A program made the translations under genes and the position numbers. 64,000 nt of DNA from Kribbella solani (GTDB taxonomy: Bacteria; Actinomycetota; Actinomycetes; Propionibacteriales; Kribbellaceae). Location of the stretch: the NCBI RefSeq assembly GCF_014205295.1, contig NZ_JACHNF010000001.1, positions 2,294,001-2,358,000 on the forward strand, read 5' to 3'. The notes under the pieces were generated by a model. It saw only the letters and a list, made by a program, of their open reading frames with translations, searched no databases and was not told the DNA's origin. Every line of letters begins with the position of its first letter. Position 1 is the first letter of the stretch. Shown here one piece after another: positions 17,110-26,982 of this stretch.

Positions 17110-20008
17110 TGAACGTGGCCTTTGGTACGTACTCGTAGCGATCCGGCATGCAGGTGAGGACTATTACCTGCCCGTGATCGCCGGCCCGGCCGAGGAGTGC
17201 GCCCATGTCGCGCAACCGGGCCTTGTCGGACCAGCCGAGCGCGTCGTCGAAGATCACCGGCACGCTGCCCTCGCCGGTACTGACCAGGTGGCTGATCGCC
17301 AGCCGGGTGATGATCGCCAACTGCTCCTGCGCGCCCGTCGACAGTGCATCGACCCGGAGGCGTACGCCGTCCAGCTCGCGCTCCGCCACGGCGAGATCGT
17401 CATCGAGCCAGACCCGGAAGGTCGGCCCGTACACGCTGCGGCCGAGTGACTCGATCCGGGTTTGCAGCGGCTCGGAGTACTTGGTCTGCGCGGCGGCGCG
17501 ATGCCGGCTCAGCGTCTCGTACACCCGCTGGGCCGCTTCCGCGCGGCGCGCGAGACTCTCGTGTTCGGCGCGTACGGCGGCCAGCTCCAGCTCCGCCAGG
17601 TCTCGCCGGGTGGCCAGCCCGTCACGCCCGGACTGCTCCAGGCGGCCTTCCGTCGTACGCAACGCGTCCCGCAAGGTGTCGCGCTCGCCCTGCAGCCGGG
17701 TCGCGACCGCCAGCGCATGCGTCAGCTCGCCCGCGACCTGATCCGCTCCGGCCTCGTCCGCCTGCTCTTGGACGACTGTCAGCTCCTCCAGCACGGCCTC
17801 GACCTCCGTGGTCGCCTCGGCTTCGGCGGCGGCCACTGCGTCGTCGTCGAGTACGGCCCGTGCCGCTTCCAGCTCCTCGACCGCCGCGGCCAGTCGCTCG
17901 CCCGCCAGCTCCGACCTGGCCCGCGCGTTCTGCGCTTCCGACCGGTCCTCGTCGGCCGCCTTGCGTGCCTGCGCCACCGCGAACTCGGCGTCCGACAGCA
18001 ACCGCTCAGCCTCGGCGAGCGCTTCGCGGGCCGCATCCAAGATCCGCTGCGCACCGGCGAGATCGTCCGGCTTCGGCTCGGGCACCTCGAAGTCATCGAA
18101 CAATGTGCCGTGCGGCGAAGCGACCTCATCGAACAGCGTGTCGTGCGGTGAGGCGAATTCCTCGAACAGGGACATCTGCCCAGGTACGCCCTCGACCGCC
18201 GGCTGTTTGTCACCGGCCGCCTCGGTCTCGGCTTCATCGTCGACGCCGAGCCGGGCGGTCAGGACGGCGATCCGCTCCCCCGGGTCGCCACCGGAGGTCA
18301 GCGACTTCTCGGTGCGGCGCGCCTCGTTCAACTCGGCGGTGGCGGTGTCCGCCTTACGCAGCAGGTCGCGGGCGGCCGCTACATCCTTCACGCCGGCCTT
18401 CTTGAGCAGATCCGTCTCACGGCGTACCGCGTCGTCGACCCGCGACCGCAACGTCGCGGCCTCACCGCCCGCGCGCACGGTCACCTCCACCTGACCCGGC
18501 ACGCCGACCACGAGCTCGCCAGACACCAGCAGCTCGGCCGACTCGTCAAAACCCAACTCCGCAGGCGCCGACCCACCACCGTCCAGGCCGGCCGAGGACA
18601 ACGCTGCCCCGGACGCTCGGGCCGCCGAAGACCCGGCCCGGGGCGACCCGGCCGCAGGCATCCCCGCGCCGGACGACCCGGCCCCCGACGACCCGGTCGC
18701 GGATAACCCGGTCCCGGTCAGCTCGACCGGTTCCGGGCCGAGGCGGCGTACCGTTACCTCTGGGACGCCGGCGGCGAGGGCCGCGCGGGCCTCGACCACG
18801 GCCGCGCGGGCGTCCTCCAGCCCGGCGACGATCGCGTCGTCGACCTTGATCCGGTCCAGGATCGTGCCGGCCGCCGCGATCCGGGCGCGGACGTCGACCA
18901 GTTCGGTCTGCTGACCGATCAGCCGATCCAGCTCGGCCCGATCCATCAGATCCGCTACCCGGCGCTCGGCCGCCTGCACGTCCGTACGCCGCAGGTCCTT
19001 CAGCTCGACGACCTCCGCCAGCGCGGCCTCCGCCGCCTGCACGGTCTCGGCCGCGGTCCGCGCCACCAGCTCGGCGTCACCGCGCCGCGCGGCCAGCTCG
19101 GTCTCGTACTTGGTGAATCGCTCGACCTCGTCCAGCAGCCGCTCCCGATCCAGCCGCGTACGCGTGTGGTTCTCCAGCCGGGCGCGACCGGTCTCGGCCC
19201 GGGACCGCACCGAATCGCGGCGGAGCAGGATCTCGTCGGTCGCCTGCTTCCGCTCGCGCAGCTCTTCGACCCCGGCCAGGTGATCGGTCAGCCGCGCGGT
19301 CACGTCCTCGAGATCCAGGTTCAGCCGCTCGGCGCGGCGGATGTCGGACCGGACCTCGTCCATCGCCTGCAGCGCCTGCGCCGCGCCCAGCTCGGCCGCC
19401 GAAACCGCCTTCGCGGACCGGGCGAAATCACCGGTCGGCTTGCCACGCGGCGTCCAGTACCGCAGGTACTCGTGCTCGACCGCCGTCACCAAGGGCATCG
19501 ACGCGCCGTCGACCGGGGTACCGGACTCGGCCGTCACGGCGGTGATCAGCGGCTCCGCGTCAGCTGGCGTTGGCAGCACCAACGACTGGCCCTGACTGAC
19601 CATCAGCGTCTGCCAGAGCACCGGGTCGACGTTCTGCTTGAACAGCCGCTCGGCCTCGTTGTGCGCCTCGCGCCCGGTCCAGGACTGCCGCCGGCCGTCC
19701 GGCTCGACGATCGTCAGCTCGGTGGACCGGTTCTTCAGCCAGCGCTTCGTGTAGGTGAGCTCGCGGCCGCCGAGGCTCAGCTCGGCGGTGACCTCCGGCC
19801 CGACATCCTGACCGACCGGCTGAATGTCCTTGATCCGGGTCGATTTCGAGTCGTCGGGCAGGTCGAAGATCAGCCCGAACGCCTCCACCAGGCTGGACTT
19901 CCCGACCTCGTTGTCACCGACCACCACGGTGGTACCGAGCGCGCGGAACCTGACAATGCGGTCCTTGACGCCACGGAAGTCCCGTAGCGCCAAGCTGTGT
20001 AATCTCAT
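17093..20008 (-). CDS. SbcC/Rad50-like (YhaN-type) SMC-family ATPase without zinc hook
   Basis: 971 residues. N-terminal half ABC ATPase: MRLHSLALRDFRGVKD, then a Walker A-like GDNEVGKSSL. Long Glu/Ala/Arg-rich coiled coils surround a central beta-rich part (about residues 410-520). The C-terminal ATPase half has the signature LSTGAQEQLAIITRLAI and Walker B VIFDDALGW. The protein has a single cysteine (C-terminal), so no CxxC zinc hook. A Ser/Ala/Gly low-complexity insert lies at about 430-483, and the motif ASPHxTLFDE is repeated near 610-643. The ATG at 20008 overlaps the nuclease stop as ATGA. Likely DNA end processing with the upstream nuclease. Confidence 0.85.
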   Translation of the reverse strand: MRLHSLALRDFRGVKDRIVRFRALGTTVVVGDNEVGKSSLVEAFGLIFDLPDDSKSTRIKDIQPVGQDVGPEVTAELSLGGRELTYTKRWLKNRSTELTIVEPDGRRQSWTGREAHNEAERLFKQNVDPVLWQTLMVSQGQSLVLPTPADAEPLITAVTAESGTPVDGASMPLVTAVEHEYLRYWTPRGKPTGDFARSAKAVSAAELGAAQALQAMDEVRSDIRRAERLNLDLEDVTARLTDHLAGVEELRERKQATDEILLRRDSVRSRAETGRARLENHTRTRLDRERLLDEVERFTKYETELAARRGDAELVARTAAETVQAAEAALAEVVELKDLRRTDVQAAERRVADLMDRAELDRLIGQQTELVDVRARIAAAGTILDRIKVDDAIVAGLEDARAAVVEARAALAAGVPEVTVRRLGPEPVELTGTGLSATGSSGAGSSGAGMPAAGSPRAGSSAARASGAALSSAGLDGGGSAPAELGFDESAELLVSGELVVGVPGQVEVTVRAGGEAATLRSRVDDAVRRETDLLKKAGVKDVAAARDLLRKADTATAELNEARRTEKSLTSGGDPGERIAVLTARLGVDDEAETEAAGDKQPAVEGVPGQMSLFEEFASPHDTLFDEVASPHGTLFDDFEVPEPKPDDLAGAQRILDAAREALAEAERLLSDAEFAVAQARKAADEDRSEAQNARARSELAGERLAAAVEELEAARAVLDDDAVAAAEAEATTEVEAVLEELTVVQEQADEAGADQVAGELTHALAVATRLQGERDTLRDALRTTEGRLEQSGRDGLATRRDLAELELAAVRAEHESLARRAEAAQRVYETLSRHRAAAQTKYSEPLQTRIESLGRSVYGPTFRVWLDDDLAVAERELDGVRLRVDALSTGAQEQLAIITRLAISHLVSTGEGSVPVIFDDALGWSDKARLRDMGALLGRAGDHGQVIVLTCMPDRYEYVPKATFIKLDG

Positions 20009-21150
20009 CCCGCGTCCCGCGCCAATCGATGCATCAGCGAGAGCGCCGCGCCGGCACCCTCGTCGCCGCCGGCCAGCGCCTGCCGCAGCTCCTCCATCGC
20101 GGCCCGGGCCGGACCGCTCAGCTGCAGCGACTCCAGGTCCGCCGCGTCCGGCGCCGGCCGCACGGTCCAGAACTTGGTCCACCGTTCGACGCTCGCGAAC
20201 ACCTCGCCCTGCGCGTCGATGATGGTGTCCAGCCGGGTCAGCAGCGGCAGCGACAACGAGCCGTCACCGGCGAGTCGTACGTAGGTCCGCTCCTTGTCCG
20301 GAAGCTCCGCGAACCAGTCCTCCAGCGCCGTGATCGACTCCTCGTCGAACAGCTCGACCCGGTGGTCGACCATGTGCCAGGCACCGACGCGGATCGGCTC
20401 GACCTCGATACCGTCGCCGATCGTCACCTTCAGCACGTTGCCCGGGGCGTCCTCCTCCGGCGACGTGACCTCCTGCGTGCCAGAGAACCAGATCCGGTCC
20501 GTGACGCGCGTCGTCGAGTGCCGGTCGCCGAGTCCGACGTACTGCAGCCGGCCGTCCGTGACCGCCGCCTCCATCGCCGCCTGATCGATCGTCGGCACCT
20601 CGGACATGCCGCCGGACAGGCTCGTCAGCTGCCCGTGGGCGAGCAGGATCCGGATCGTGGCTGGGCCGGCCGCTGAGTCAACCGCGGGATCGACTTCGAG
20701 GCCGGCGTACCCGGGCGCGGCCGGATCGGAGAGCGGGCGGCGCGAACGCCAGGGCGCACCGACGATCTCGACGCCCGGCAAGATCCGGAACGGCGTCGTT
20801 TCGGTCAGGACCGTGACGTGGCCGGGCGCGTGCGCGAGCCACTGGCTCGACGTCCACAGCGACCCCGGCTCGAGTGCGTCGTGGTTACCCGGCAGCAGCA
20901 CCACCGGGACCGGAATCCGCTTCAGCGCCTCACAAGCGCGCAGGATGGTTTGCCGCTCGACCTGGTTGTGCTCGAACACGTCCCCGGTGACGACCACGAA
21001 CGCCGCCCCGGTCCGCTCCGCGACGGCGCCGATCCGCGCGACCGCGTCCAGGCGCGCCTGACCCCACCGGGCCTGGCCGTCCGGCCCCAGGAACCGGCGC
21101 ATCATGCCGAGCTGCCAGTCCGAGCTGTGCAGAAACGTGAGCGAGTCCAT
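20005..21150 (-). CDS. SbcD/Mre11-like metallophosphoesterase (DNA repair nuclease partner)
   Basis: 381 residues. Calcineurin-like phosphoesterase motifs: FLHSSDWQLG (I), VTGDVFEHN (II), LLPGNHDALEP (III), LLAHGQLTS (IV) and VGLGDRHSTT (V). Two positions differ from classical SbcD: motif I has Gln where the D-x-H histidine is expected, and motif V reads GDRH rather than GHxH, so metal binding may be altered. A C-terminal capping domain follows. I start at the ATG at 21150 before DSLTFLHSSDW; upstream codons are poor. Coupled to the ATPase gene downstream. Confidence 0.85.
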   Translation of the reverse strand: MDSLTFLHSSDWQLGMMRRFLGPDGQARWGQARLDAVARIGAVAERTGAAFVVVTGDVFEHNQVERQTILRACEALKRIPVPVVLLPGNHDALEPGSLWTSSQWLAHAPGHVTVLTETTPFRILPGVEIVGAPWRSRRPLSDPAAPGYAGLEVDPAVDSAAGPATIRILLAHGQLTSLSGGMSEVPTIDQAAMEAAVTDGRLQYVGLGDRHSTTRVTDRIWFSGTQEVTSPEEDAPGNVLKVTIGDGIEVEPIRVGAWHMVDHRVELFDEESITALEDWFAELPDKERTYVRLAGDGSLSLPLLTRLDTIIDAQGEVFASVERWTKFWTVRPAPDAADLESLQLSGPARAAMEELRQALAGGDEGAGAALSLMHRLARDAG

Positions 21151-21254
21151 TGCGGACAGAACGCTAACCCGAGCCACCGACACTCGCACCCTCAACACAC
21201 ACAATCTCCCCACACCGCCCACACTCCGGACAGTCGCCGGCCGCCTACCATTCG

Positions 21255-21809
21255 GTGGTGACCGTGTATCTGGAGACCTCCCGGCTCGTACTGCGGAGGT
21301 TCACGCCCGACGACCTGGACCTGCTGGTCGAGCTGGACTCCGATCCGGAGGTGATGCGGTACCTGACTGGTGAGCCAACTCCGCGCGCCGAAGTTGCGGA
21401 CGTGGTGCTGCCGGAGATCCTGAATGTGTACGCCGAGCACCCGCGGCTGGGGACGTTCAAGGCCGAGTCGGCCAAGGGCTTCATCGGGTGGTTCGGGCTG
21501 CAACCGACGGATGAGCTGGGTACCGCGGGCGTCGGCTACCGGTTGAACCGGGCCGCGTGGGGCAAGGGGTACGCGACCGAAGGCACCAAGGCGCTGATCG
21601 CGCACGCGTTCACCGAGCTCGGGATGGAGCGCGTGGTCGCTGACACGATGGCGGTGAACCACCGGTCGCGGGCGGTGATGCGGCGGTCGGGGCTGCGGTT
21701 CCTGAAGGTGTACCACGAGCACTTCGACGACCCGCTGCCCGGAACCGAGTTCGGCGAGGTCCTGTACGGGGTGGACCGGGCCACCTGGGAAACTGGACGC
21801 CATGGGTGA
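21255..21809 (+). CDS. GNAT N-acetyltransferase, RimJ/RimL type
   Basis: 184 residues. It starts LETSRLVLRRFTPDDLDLLVEL, typical of RimJ/RimL-like enzymes. The acetyl-CoA loop is GYRLNRAAWGKGYATEG, followed by NHRSRAVMRRSGLRFLKVY. Probably acetylates an amino group of a protein or small molecule. GTG start at 21255, or 21258. Its stop overlaps the next start by 8 bases. Confidence 0.85.
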   Translation: MVTVYLETSRLVLRRFTPDDLDLLVELDSDPEVMRYLTGEPTPRAEVADVVLPEILNVYAEHPRLGTFKAESAKGFIGWFGLQPTDELGTAGVGYRLNRAAWGKGYATEGTKALIAHAFTELGMERVVADTMAVNHRSRAVMRRSGLRFLKVYHEHFDDPLPGTEFGEVLYGVDRATWETGRHG

Positions 21810-22305
21810 ATCCGCGGACGACCGGCCGTACGCCGTGCTCGACATCGACGCGACCTTGTCCGACACCAGCCAACGGGTGCACTTCCTGCAGAAGAAGCCG
21901 AAGGACTGGGACTCGTTCTTCGCGCACGCCAAGGAGGACGCGGTACTCGACGAGGGCCTCGCGGTCGCGACCACGCTGGCGGCTGACCACGAGATCGTCT
22001 ACCTGACCGGGCGGCCGGAGCGGCTGCGGCGGGACACCGTCAAATGGCTGAAGGACAACGGCTTTCCGGACGGGAAGCTGTACATGCGCGGCAACACCGA
22101 CCGCCGGCCGTCGATGCTGATGAAGCTCGGCCGGCTGCAACGCCTCGCCGAGCAGCGCCCGGTCGCCGTACTGGTCGATGACGACGTGAAGGTGATCGCG
22201 GCGGCGGAGAAGGCCGGGTACCCGGTGCTGAGGGCCGACTGGGGACTCGATGCCGAGACCCAGCCGGCCCTCTTCGAAGCTCAGGAATCCGAAGGACGGA
22301 CCTGA
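21802..22305 (+). CDS. HAD-superfamily phosphatase, polynucleotide kinase 3'-phosphatase-like
   Basis: 167 residues. The nucleophile motif is LDIDATLSDTSQR (DxDxT). VYLTGRPERLRRDTVKWL supplies the second HAD motif and VLVDDDVKVIAAAEKAG the acidic motif. The set resembles the phosphatase domain of phage-type Pnk rather than metabolic HADs. No kinase domain is fused. Co-transcribed with the GNAT gene. Substrate unknown. Confidence 0.75.
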   Translation: MGESADDRPYAVLDIDATLSDTSQRVHFLQKKPKDWDSFFAHAKEDAVLDEGLAVATTLAADHEIVYLTGRPERLRRDTVKWLKDNGFPDGKLYMRGNTDRRPSMLMKLGRLQRLAEQRPVAVLVDDDVKVIAAAEKAGYPVLRADWGLDAETQPALFEAQESEGRT

Positions 22306-22321
22306 GGCACTACTTGCCCGG

Positions 22322-24010
22322 TTACTTGCTCAGCCCGACGATCAGCACGTTCGCGTACGGCGGGTACGGCGGCAGGTAGAAGTTCTGCACCTTCGACCCG
22401 TGCAGGAACGCGTTCCGCGCGTAGATCAGCGGCACCAGCGGCGCGTCGGCCATCGCCTGCTTGTCGACCGCCGCCCACAGGGACGCCGACTTGTTCAGGT
22501 CCGGCTCGGCCGTGGCCGCCGCGATCGCCGAATCCACCGCCGGGTTCGAGTAGCGGGAGATGTTGTACCCGCCGTTGCCGATCTCCGAGGATGCGATCAG
22601 CGGCTGGATGTTGCCGATCGCGCTCGGGAAGTCCGGCAGCCAGCTCGACACGGTCAGGTCGAAGTCCGGCTTGTTGCCCGTGATCAGGTCCGTCAGCGGG
22701 GTGTTGTCCATCGGCTTGATCGTGACCGTGATTCCGGCCCGCTTCAGGCCCTGCTGGATCGCCTGCGCGACGCCGAGGCCGGCCGCGCCGCTCGAGGTGC
22801 TGTCGGCGACGAGCACCAGGTTCAGGTTGCTGACGCCGGCGGCCTGCAGCAGCTGCTTCGCCTTCTCCGGGTCACCGGCCGGCGGTGCCTCGTACAGGTT
22901 GTACTTGTTGTAACCGTTCATCCCCGGCGTGATCAGCGTCGAGGCGATCTCACCGCCGTACTCCGGGCCGCCCTGCGCGACCTGGACGGCCTGCTTGTCC
23001 ACGGCGTACTCGATCGCCTTGCGGACCTGCGGGTTCGACAGCGCCGGCCGCTTCGTGTTCATCGCGAGGTACGCGAGCGCACCGGACGGCGACGTGGCCA
23101 CCCGCGCCTTGACGGCCGGGTTGCCCGAGATCGTCGGGATCAGCGCGGCAGGTACGGAAACCCCGGTCGTGGCGGCGAACTTGTCGTCGCCGGAGTCCGC
23201 GATCAGCCGCTGGTTCACCACATCCGGCTGCAGGCCCATGTCGGTGACGATCGAGTCCGGCAGACCGGTACGGGCCTGGTCGGTCGACTTGTCCCAGTTC
23301 GGGTTGCGTACCAGCACCAGCTTCGAGCCCGGCGCGTACGACTGCACCTGGTACGGACCGCTGGCCACCGGCTTCTCGCCGTAGTGCGCCGGGTCGGTGT
23401 CGGCCTTCTTCGGCACCGGGGAGAACGCCGGCATGCTGACGATCCACGGCCAGTCGCCGTACGGCTTGTTCAGCTTGAAGATGATCGTGGTGTCGTCGGG
23501 CGTCTCGATCGACGCCAGCTCACCACCCTTGTACGGGCCGGTGTACTTGTCGCCACCGACCAGCAGCGACTTGTGGTAGCCCAGTCCACCGGACAGCTCC
23601 GGGGCGAACGAACGCTCCACGCCGTACTTGATGTCGGCGGCAACGATCGGCGAACCGTCGGAGTACTTCAGGCCGGACTTCAGCTTGTACGTCCAGGTCT
23701 TGCCGCCGTCACTCACCTTGCCGGTGTCGGTGGCCAGGTCCGGTACCAGCTCGGCCGCCTTGTCCGGCGAGGTCTTCCACGAGGTCAGGCCGCGCAGCAC
23801 CAGGTGGATGCTGCTGACGCCGAGGTTCTGGCTCTTGGCCGGGTCGAAGCTGATCTCCTTGGCGGTGCTCAGCACATGGAACGTACCGCCCGGCTCGGCG
23901 GCGGACGCGCTGCTGCCGGCGTTGGGCGTGGACTTGTTGTTGGCGTTGCAGGCGGCCGCCGCCAGGGCGAGTACGGCCGCTAGCGCGACCGCTCGGGATA
24001 TGCGTTTCAT
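22322..24010 (-). CDS. ABC transporter substrate-binding lipoprotein, family 5 (peptide/nickel)
   Basis: 562 residues. The lipoprotein signal MKRISRAVALAAVLALAAAAC places the lipidated Cys at 21. The mature protein shows family-5 (DppA/OppA) features: DGGKTWTYKLKSGLKYSDG, then PLIASSEIGNGGYNISRYSNPAVD. It would capture a peptide-like ligand outside the cell and deliver it to the permeases encoded upstream. The ATG at 24010 overlaps the stop of the ATPase gene (ATGA). Being last in the operon is less usual than first. Confidence 0.92.
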   Translation of the reverse strand: MKRISRAVALAAVLALAAAACNANNKSTPNAGSSASAAEPGGTFHVLSTAKEISFDPAKSQNLGVSSIHLVLRGLTSWKTSPDKAAELVPDLATDTGKVSDGGKTWTYKLKSGLKYSDGSPIVAADIKYGVERSFAPELSGGLGYHKSLLVGGDKYTGPYKGGELASIETPDDTTIIFKLNKPYGDWPWIVSMPAFSPVPKKADTDPAHYGEKPVASGPYQVQSYAPGSKLVLVRNPNWDKSTDQARTGLPDSIVTDMGLQPDVVNQRLIADSGDDKFAATTGVSVPAALIPTISGNPAVKARVATSPSGALAYLAMNTKRPALSNPQVRKAIEYAVDKQAVQVAQGGPEYGGEIASTLITPGMNGYNKYNLYEAPPAGDPEKAKQLLQAAGVSNLNLVLVADSTSSGAAGLGVAQAIQQGLKRAGITVTIKPMDNTPLTDLITGNKPDFDLTVSSWLPDFPSAIGNIQPLIASSEIGNGGYNISRYSNPAVDSAIAAATAEPDLNKSASLWAAVDKQAMADAPLVPLIYARNAFLHGSKVQNFYLPPYPPYANVLIVGLSK

Positions 24011-24996
24011 GACGTCCTCTCAGAGGTGGGGGGCTCAGGGAAGTAGCAGGCGGCCCGGTGTTCGGTCGACCCCGCCACGGGCTCCAGCACCGGTCGTTCG
24101 GTCGCGCACACGTCCTCGGCCTTGTAACAGCGGGTCCGGAACGGGCAGCCGGACGGCGGCGCGATCGGAGTCGGCACGTCGCCGGTCAGCACGATCCGGT
24201 CCCGGACCACGCCCGGCTCCGGCACCGGCACCGCGGACAGCAACGCCTTCGTGTACGGGTGGGCCGGCGCCGCGTACACCTGGTCGGCCGGCCCTTCCTC
24301 GACGATCGTGCCGAGGTACATGACCGCCAGCCGGTCCGCGACCTGACGAACCACGGCGAGATCATGGGCAACGAGCACGTACGACAGGCCGAGCTCGTCG
24401 CGCAGGTCGGCCAGCAGGTTCAGTACTTGCGCCTGCACCGACACATCGAGCGCGGAGACCGGTTCGTCACACACCAGCAGCTCCGGCTTGACCGAGAGCG
24501 CGCGGGCAATGCCGATGCGCTGACGCTGACCGCCGGAGAACTCGTGCGGGTACCGCTCCAGCTGCTGCTCGGCCAGACCGACCTGCTCGAGCAGCTCGAC
24601 CAGTTGGGCACGCGTTGGCTTGATCCCCTGCGCGCGGAACGGCGTACTGAGAATGGTTCCGACCGACTGGCGTGGATTCAGCGACGCCTGCGGGTCCTGG
24701 AAGACCATCTGGATCTGCCGGCGCACCGGCCGGAGCCGGCGGCCGCGCAGCTTCGTCACGTCCTTGCCGCCGATCTCGACCCGGCCGGTGGTCGGGTCGA
24801 GCAGCCGGGTCGCGACCCGGGCCAACGTCGACTTGCCGGAACCGGATTCGCCGACCAGGCCGACCGTTTCGCCCTTCCGGACCACGAGGTTGACCCCGTC
24901 GACCGCACGGACCGCCTGCGCCTTCTGCCACGGCACCCCGCGCAGACCGAAGTGCTTCTTCACGTCCTTGAGGTTCAGCAGCTCAGTTGTTGTCAT
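24007..24996 (-). CDS. Peptide ABC transporter ATP-binding protein, DppF/OppF type
   Basis: 329 residues. Walker A GLVGESGSGKSTLARV, signature FSGGQRQRIGIARAL, Walker B LLVCDEPVSALDVSVQAQ and the switch histidine in LVAHDL. The C-terminal oligopeptide-transporter extension has GCPFRTRC and later cysteines, as in Dpp/Opp ATPases that carry an iron-sulfur-like cluster. Pairs with the neighbouring ATPase. ATG at 24996 overlaps the preceding stop. Confidence 0.94.
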   Translation of the reverse strand: MTTTELLNLKDVKKHFGLRGVPWQKAQAVRAVDGVNLVVRKGETVGLVGESGSGKSTLARVATRLLDPTTGRVEIGGKDVTKLRGRRLRPVRRQIQMVFQDPQASLNPRQSVGTILSTPFRAQGIKPTRAQLVELLEQVGLAEQQLERYPHEFSGGQRQRIGIARALSVKPELLVCDEPVSALDVSVQAQVLNLLADLRDELGLSYVLVAHDLAVVRQVADRLAVMYLGTIVEEGPADQVYAAPAHPYTKALLSAVPVPEPGVVRDRIVLTGDVPTPIAPPSGCPFRTRCYKAEDVCATERPVLEPVAGSTEHRAACYFPEPPTSERTS

Positions 24997-25991
24997 AGCA
25001 GCGGCTCCGGACGGCGGCCCAGATGGCAGGCGGCCTCATGATCGCCTTCGCCCGGCCGCGGCGTGAGCTCCGGGCGCTCCGTGACGCACCGCTCACCGAC
25101 CAGGTGCGTGTACGCGCAGCGCGGCTGGAACGGGCAGCCGGTGCTGATCGACCCCGGACTCGGTGGACTGCCCGGAATCGTGGTCAGCCGGCGCTTCGGC
25201 GGCACGTCCACCCGTGGCATCGCGCCGAGCAGTCCGAGGCTGTACGGGTGCGCGGCCCGGAAGAACAGGTCGCGGACCGTACCACGCTCGGCGGCGCGGC
25301 CCGCGTACATCACCAGGACGTCGTCGGCCACCTCGGCGACCACACCGAGGTCGTGCGAGATCAGTACGAGTGCCGTACCGAACTCTTCCTGGACGTCGTC
25401 CAGCAGGCGCATGATCTGCGCCTGGACGGTGACGTCGAGTGCGGTCGTCGGCTCGTCCGCGATCAGCACCCTCGGGTTGTTCACCAGAGCCATAGCAATC
25501 ACGACCCGCTGCCGCATTCCCCCGGAGAACTCGTGCGGGTAACTTTCCGCGCGCCGGGCCGCGTCCGGGATGCCGACCTTGTCGAGCAGCTCGACCGCGC
25601 GCCGGCGCGCGTCCTTCTTCGACACGTCGTGGTGCAGCCGGTACGCCTCGGCGACCTGCCAGCCGACGCTGTAGTACGGATTCAGGGCCGACAGCGCGTC
25701 CTGGAACACCATCGCGATGTCGTTGCCGCGGACCTTGCGCAGCTCGTCGTTGGGCAGACCGACCAGTTCGCGGCCGTCCAGCAGCACCTCGCCGGTGACC
25801 GTCGCGTTCGACGGCAGCAGGCCCATCACGGCGGCCGAGCTGACGCTCTTGCCGGAACCGGACTCGCCGACGATCGCGAGCGTCTCCCCCGCCGCGACCG
25901 CGAAGTCGATCCCGTCCACGGCCGGCACCGGACCGCCCTCGGTCGCGAACGTGACGTGCAGGTCGTGCACCTCCAGCACCGGGTCAGCCAT
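24993..25991 (-). CDS. Peptide ABC transporter ATP-binding protein, DppD/OppD type
   Basis: 332 residues. Walker A AIVGESGSGKSVSSAAVMGLL, signature FSGGMRQRVVIAMAL, Walker B VLIADEPTTALDVTVQAQ, and the C-terminal GCPFQPRC motif. The SxxxxxxMGLL context after Walker A is typical of the D-type subunit. Start overlaps the permease stop by 8 bases. Confidence 0.94.
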   Translation of the reverse strand: MADPVLEVHDLHVTFATEGGPVPAVDGIDFAVAAGETLAIVGESGSGKSVSSAAVMGLLPSNATVTGEVLLDGRELVGLPNDELRKVRGNDIAMVFQDALSALNPYYSVGWQVAEAYRLHHDVSKKDARRRAVELLDKVGIPDAARRAESYPHEFSGGMRQRVVIAMALVNNPRVLIADEPTTALDVTVQAQIMRLLDDVQEEFGTALVLISHDLGVVAEVADDVLVMYAGRAAERGTVRDLFFRAAHPYSLGLLGAMPRVDVPPKRRLTTIPGSPPSPGSISTGCPFQPRCAYTHLVGERCVTERPELTPRPGEGDHEAACHLGRRPEPLL

Positions 25992-26982
25992 GACTCACCC
26001 TCGGGTCGAGCACACCGTGCACTATGTCCACCACCAGGTTCGCGAGGATGATCAGGAACGCGGCGAAAAGCGTCACGCCGACGACCACGGCAACGTCCAG
26101 CTGATTGACGGCACTGATCAGCAGGTCACCGAGACCCTGCATGCTGAACACCTTCTCCGTCAGGATGGCACCACCGAGCAGCGTGCCCAGGTCCAGGCCG
26201 AACAACGTGATCACTGGTACCAGTACGCCGCGCAGGCCGTGTGTCAGCACCACTCTGGTCTCGCCGGCACCCTTGGCCCGTGCAGTGGTGATGTAGTCGA
26301 GGTTCAGCTCCTCCAGCATCTGCGAGCGCGTCAGCCGGATGTACGAGGCCGCCTGTAGTAGTGCCAGCACGATCCACGGCGTGACCAGGTGCCACACCCA
26401 GTCCACCGGGCTGTCGCCGAACGGTACGTACCCGTTGACCGGGACCATGTTCAGCCAGAAGCCGAACACCAGGATCGCCAGTAGACCCAGCAGGAACGAC
26501 GGGGTCGAGACACCGACCAATGCGACGCCGATGGCGAGGCGGTCGAGCAGGCGGCCGCGGTTGAGTGCGGCGATCACACCTAGCGAGACGCCGATCAACA
26601 GCCACAGCACGGCGGCACCGAGGGTGATCGAGGCGGTGATGGGCAACCGGTCCAGGATCAGCGTGGTCACCGGGCGCGCCAGCGGGAACGAGTAGCCGAA
26701 GCAGGGCGCGTTGCAGTGCACGGCCGCCGTACCCTCGCCGAACGTACGCCCGGCGAAGATGCCCTTCAGGAACTGCAGGTACTGCTGCAGGGTGCTCTGG
26801 TCGAGCTGCATGAAGTGGCGGGCCTGCTCCAGGCGGTCCGGCGTACACGGCTTGCCGCAGGCGAGGTGCGCCGGGTCGGCCGGGATCGCGTAGAAGACCA
26901 GGTAGACGGCCAGGCTGAGCGCGAGCATGACCAGTAGCGCGGCGAACAGGCGCCGGACGATGAACCAGACGAGATCAGGCAT
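25984..26982 (-). CDS. Peptide ABC transporter permease, DppB type
   Basis: 332 residues with six hydrophobic segments; the first (about 9-32, VRRLFAALLVMLALSLAVYL) precedes a long extracytoplasmic loop, the DppB signature. The cytoplasmic EAA-like loop is YITTARAKGAGETRVVLTHGLR. I start at the ATG at 26982, which overlaps the upstream stop as TGATG; an in-frame Arg-rich extension lies inside the preceding gene. Confidence 0.92.
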   Translation of the reverse strand: MPDLVWFIVRRLFAALLVMLALSLAVYLVFYAIPADPAHLACGKPCTPDRLEQARHFMQLDQSTLQQYLQFLKGIFAGRTFGEGTAAVHCNAPCFGYSFPLARPVTTLILDRLPITASITLGAAVLWLLIGVSLGVIAALNRGRLLDRLAIGVALVGVSTPSFLLGLLAILVFGFWLNMVPVNGYVPFGDSPVDWVWHLVTPWIVLALLQAASYIRLTRSQMLEELNLDYITTARAKGAGETRVVLTHGLRGVLVPVITLFGLDLGTLLGGAILTEKVFSMQGLGDLLISAVNQLDVAVVVGVTLFAAFLIILANLVVDIVHGVLDPRVSHG

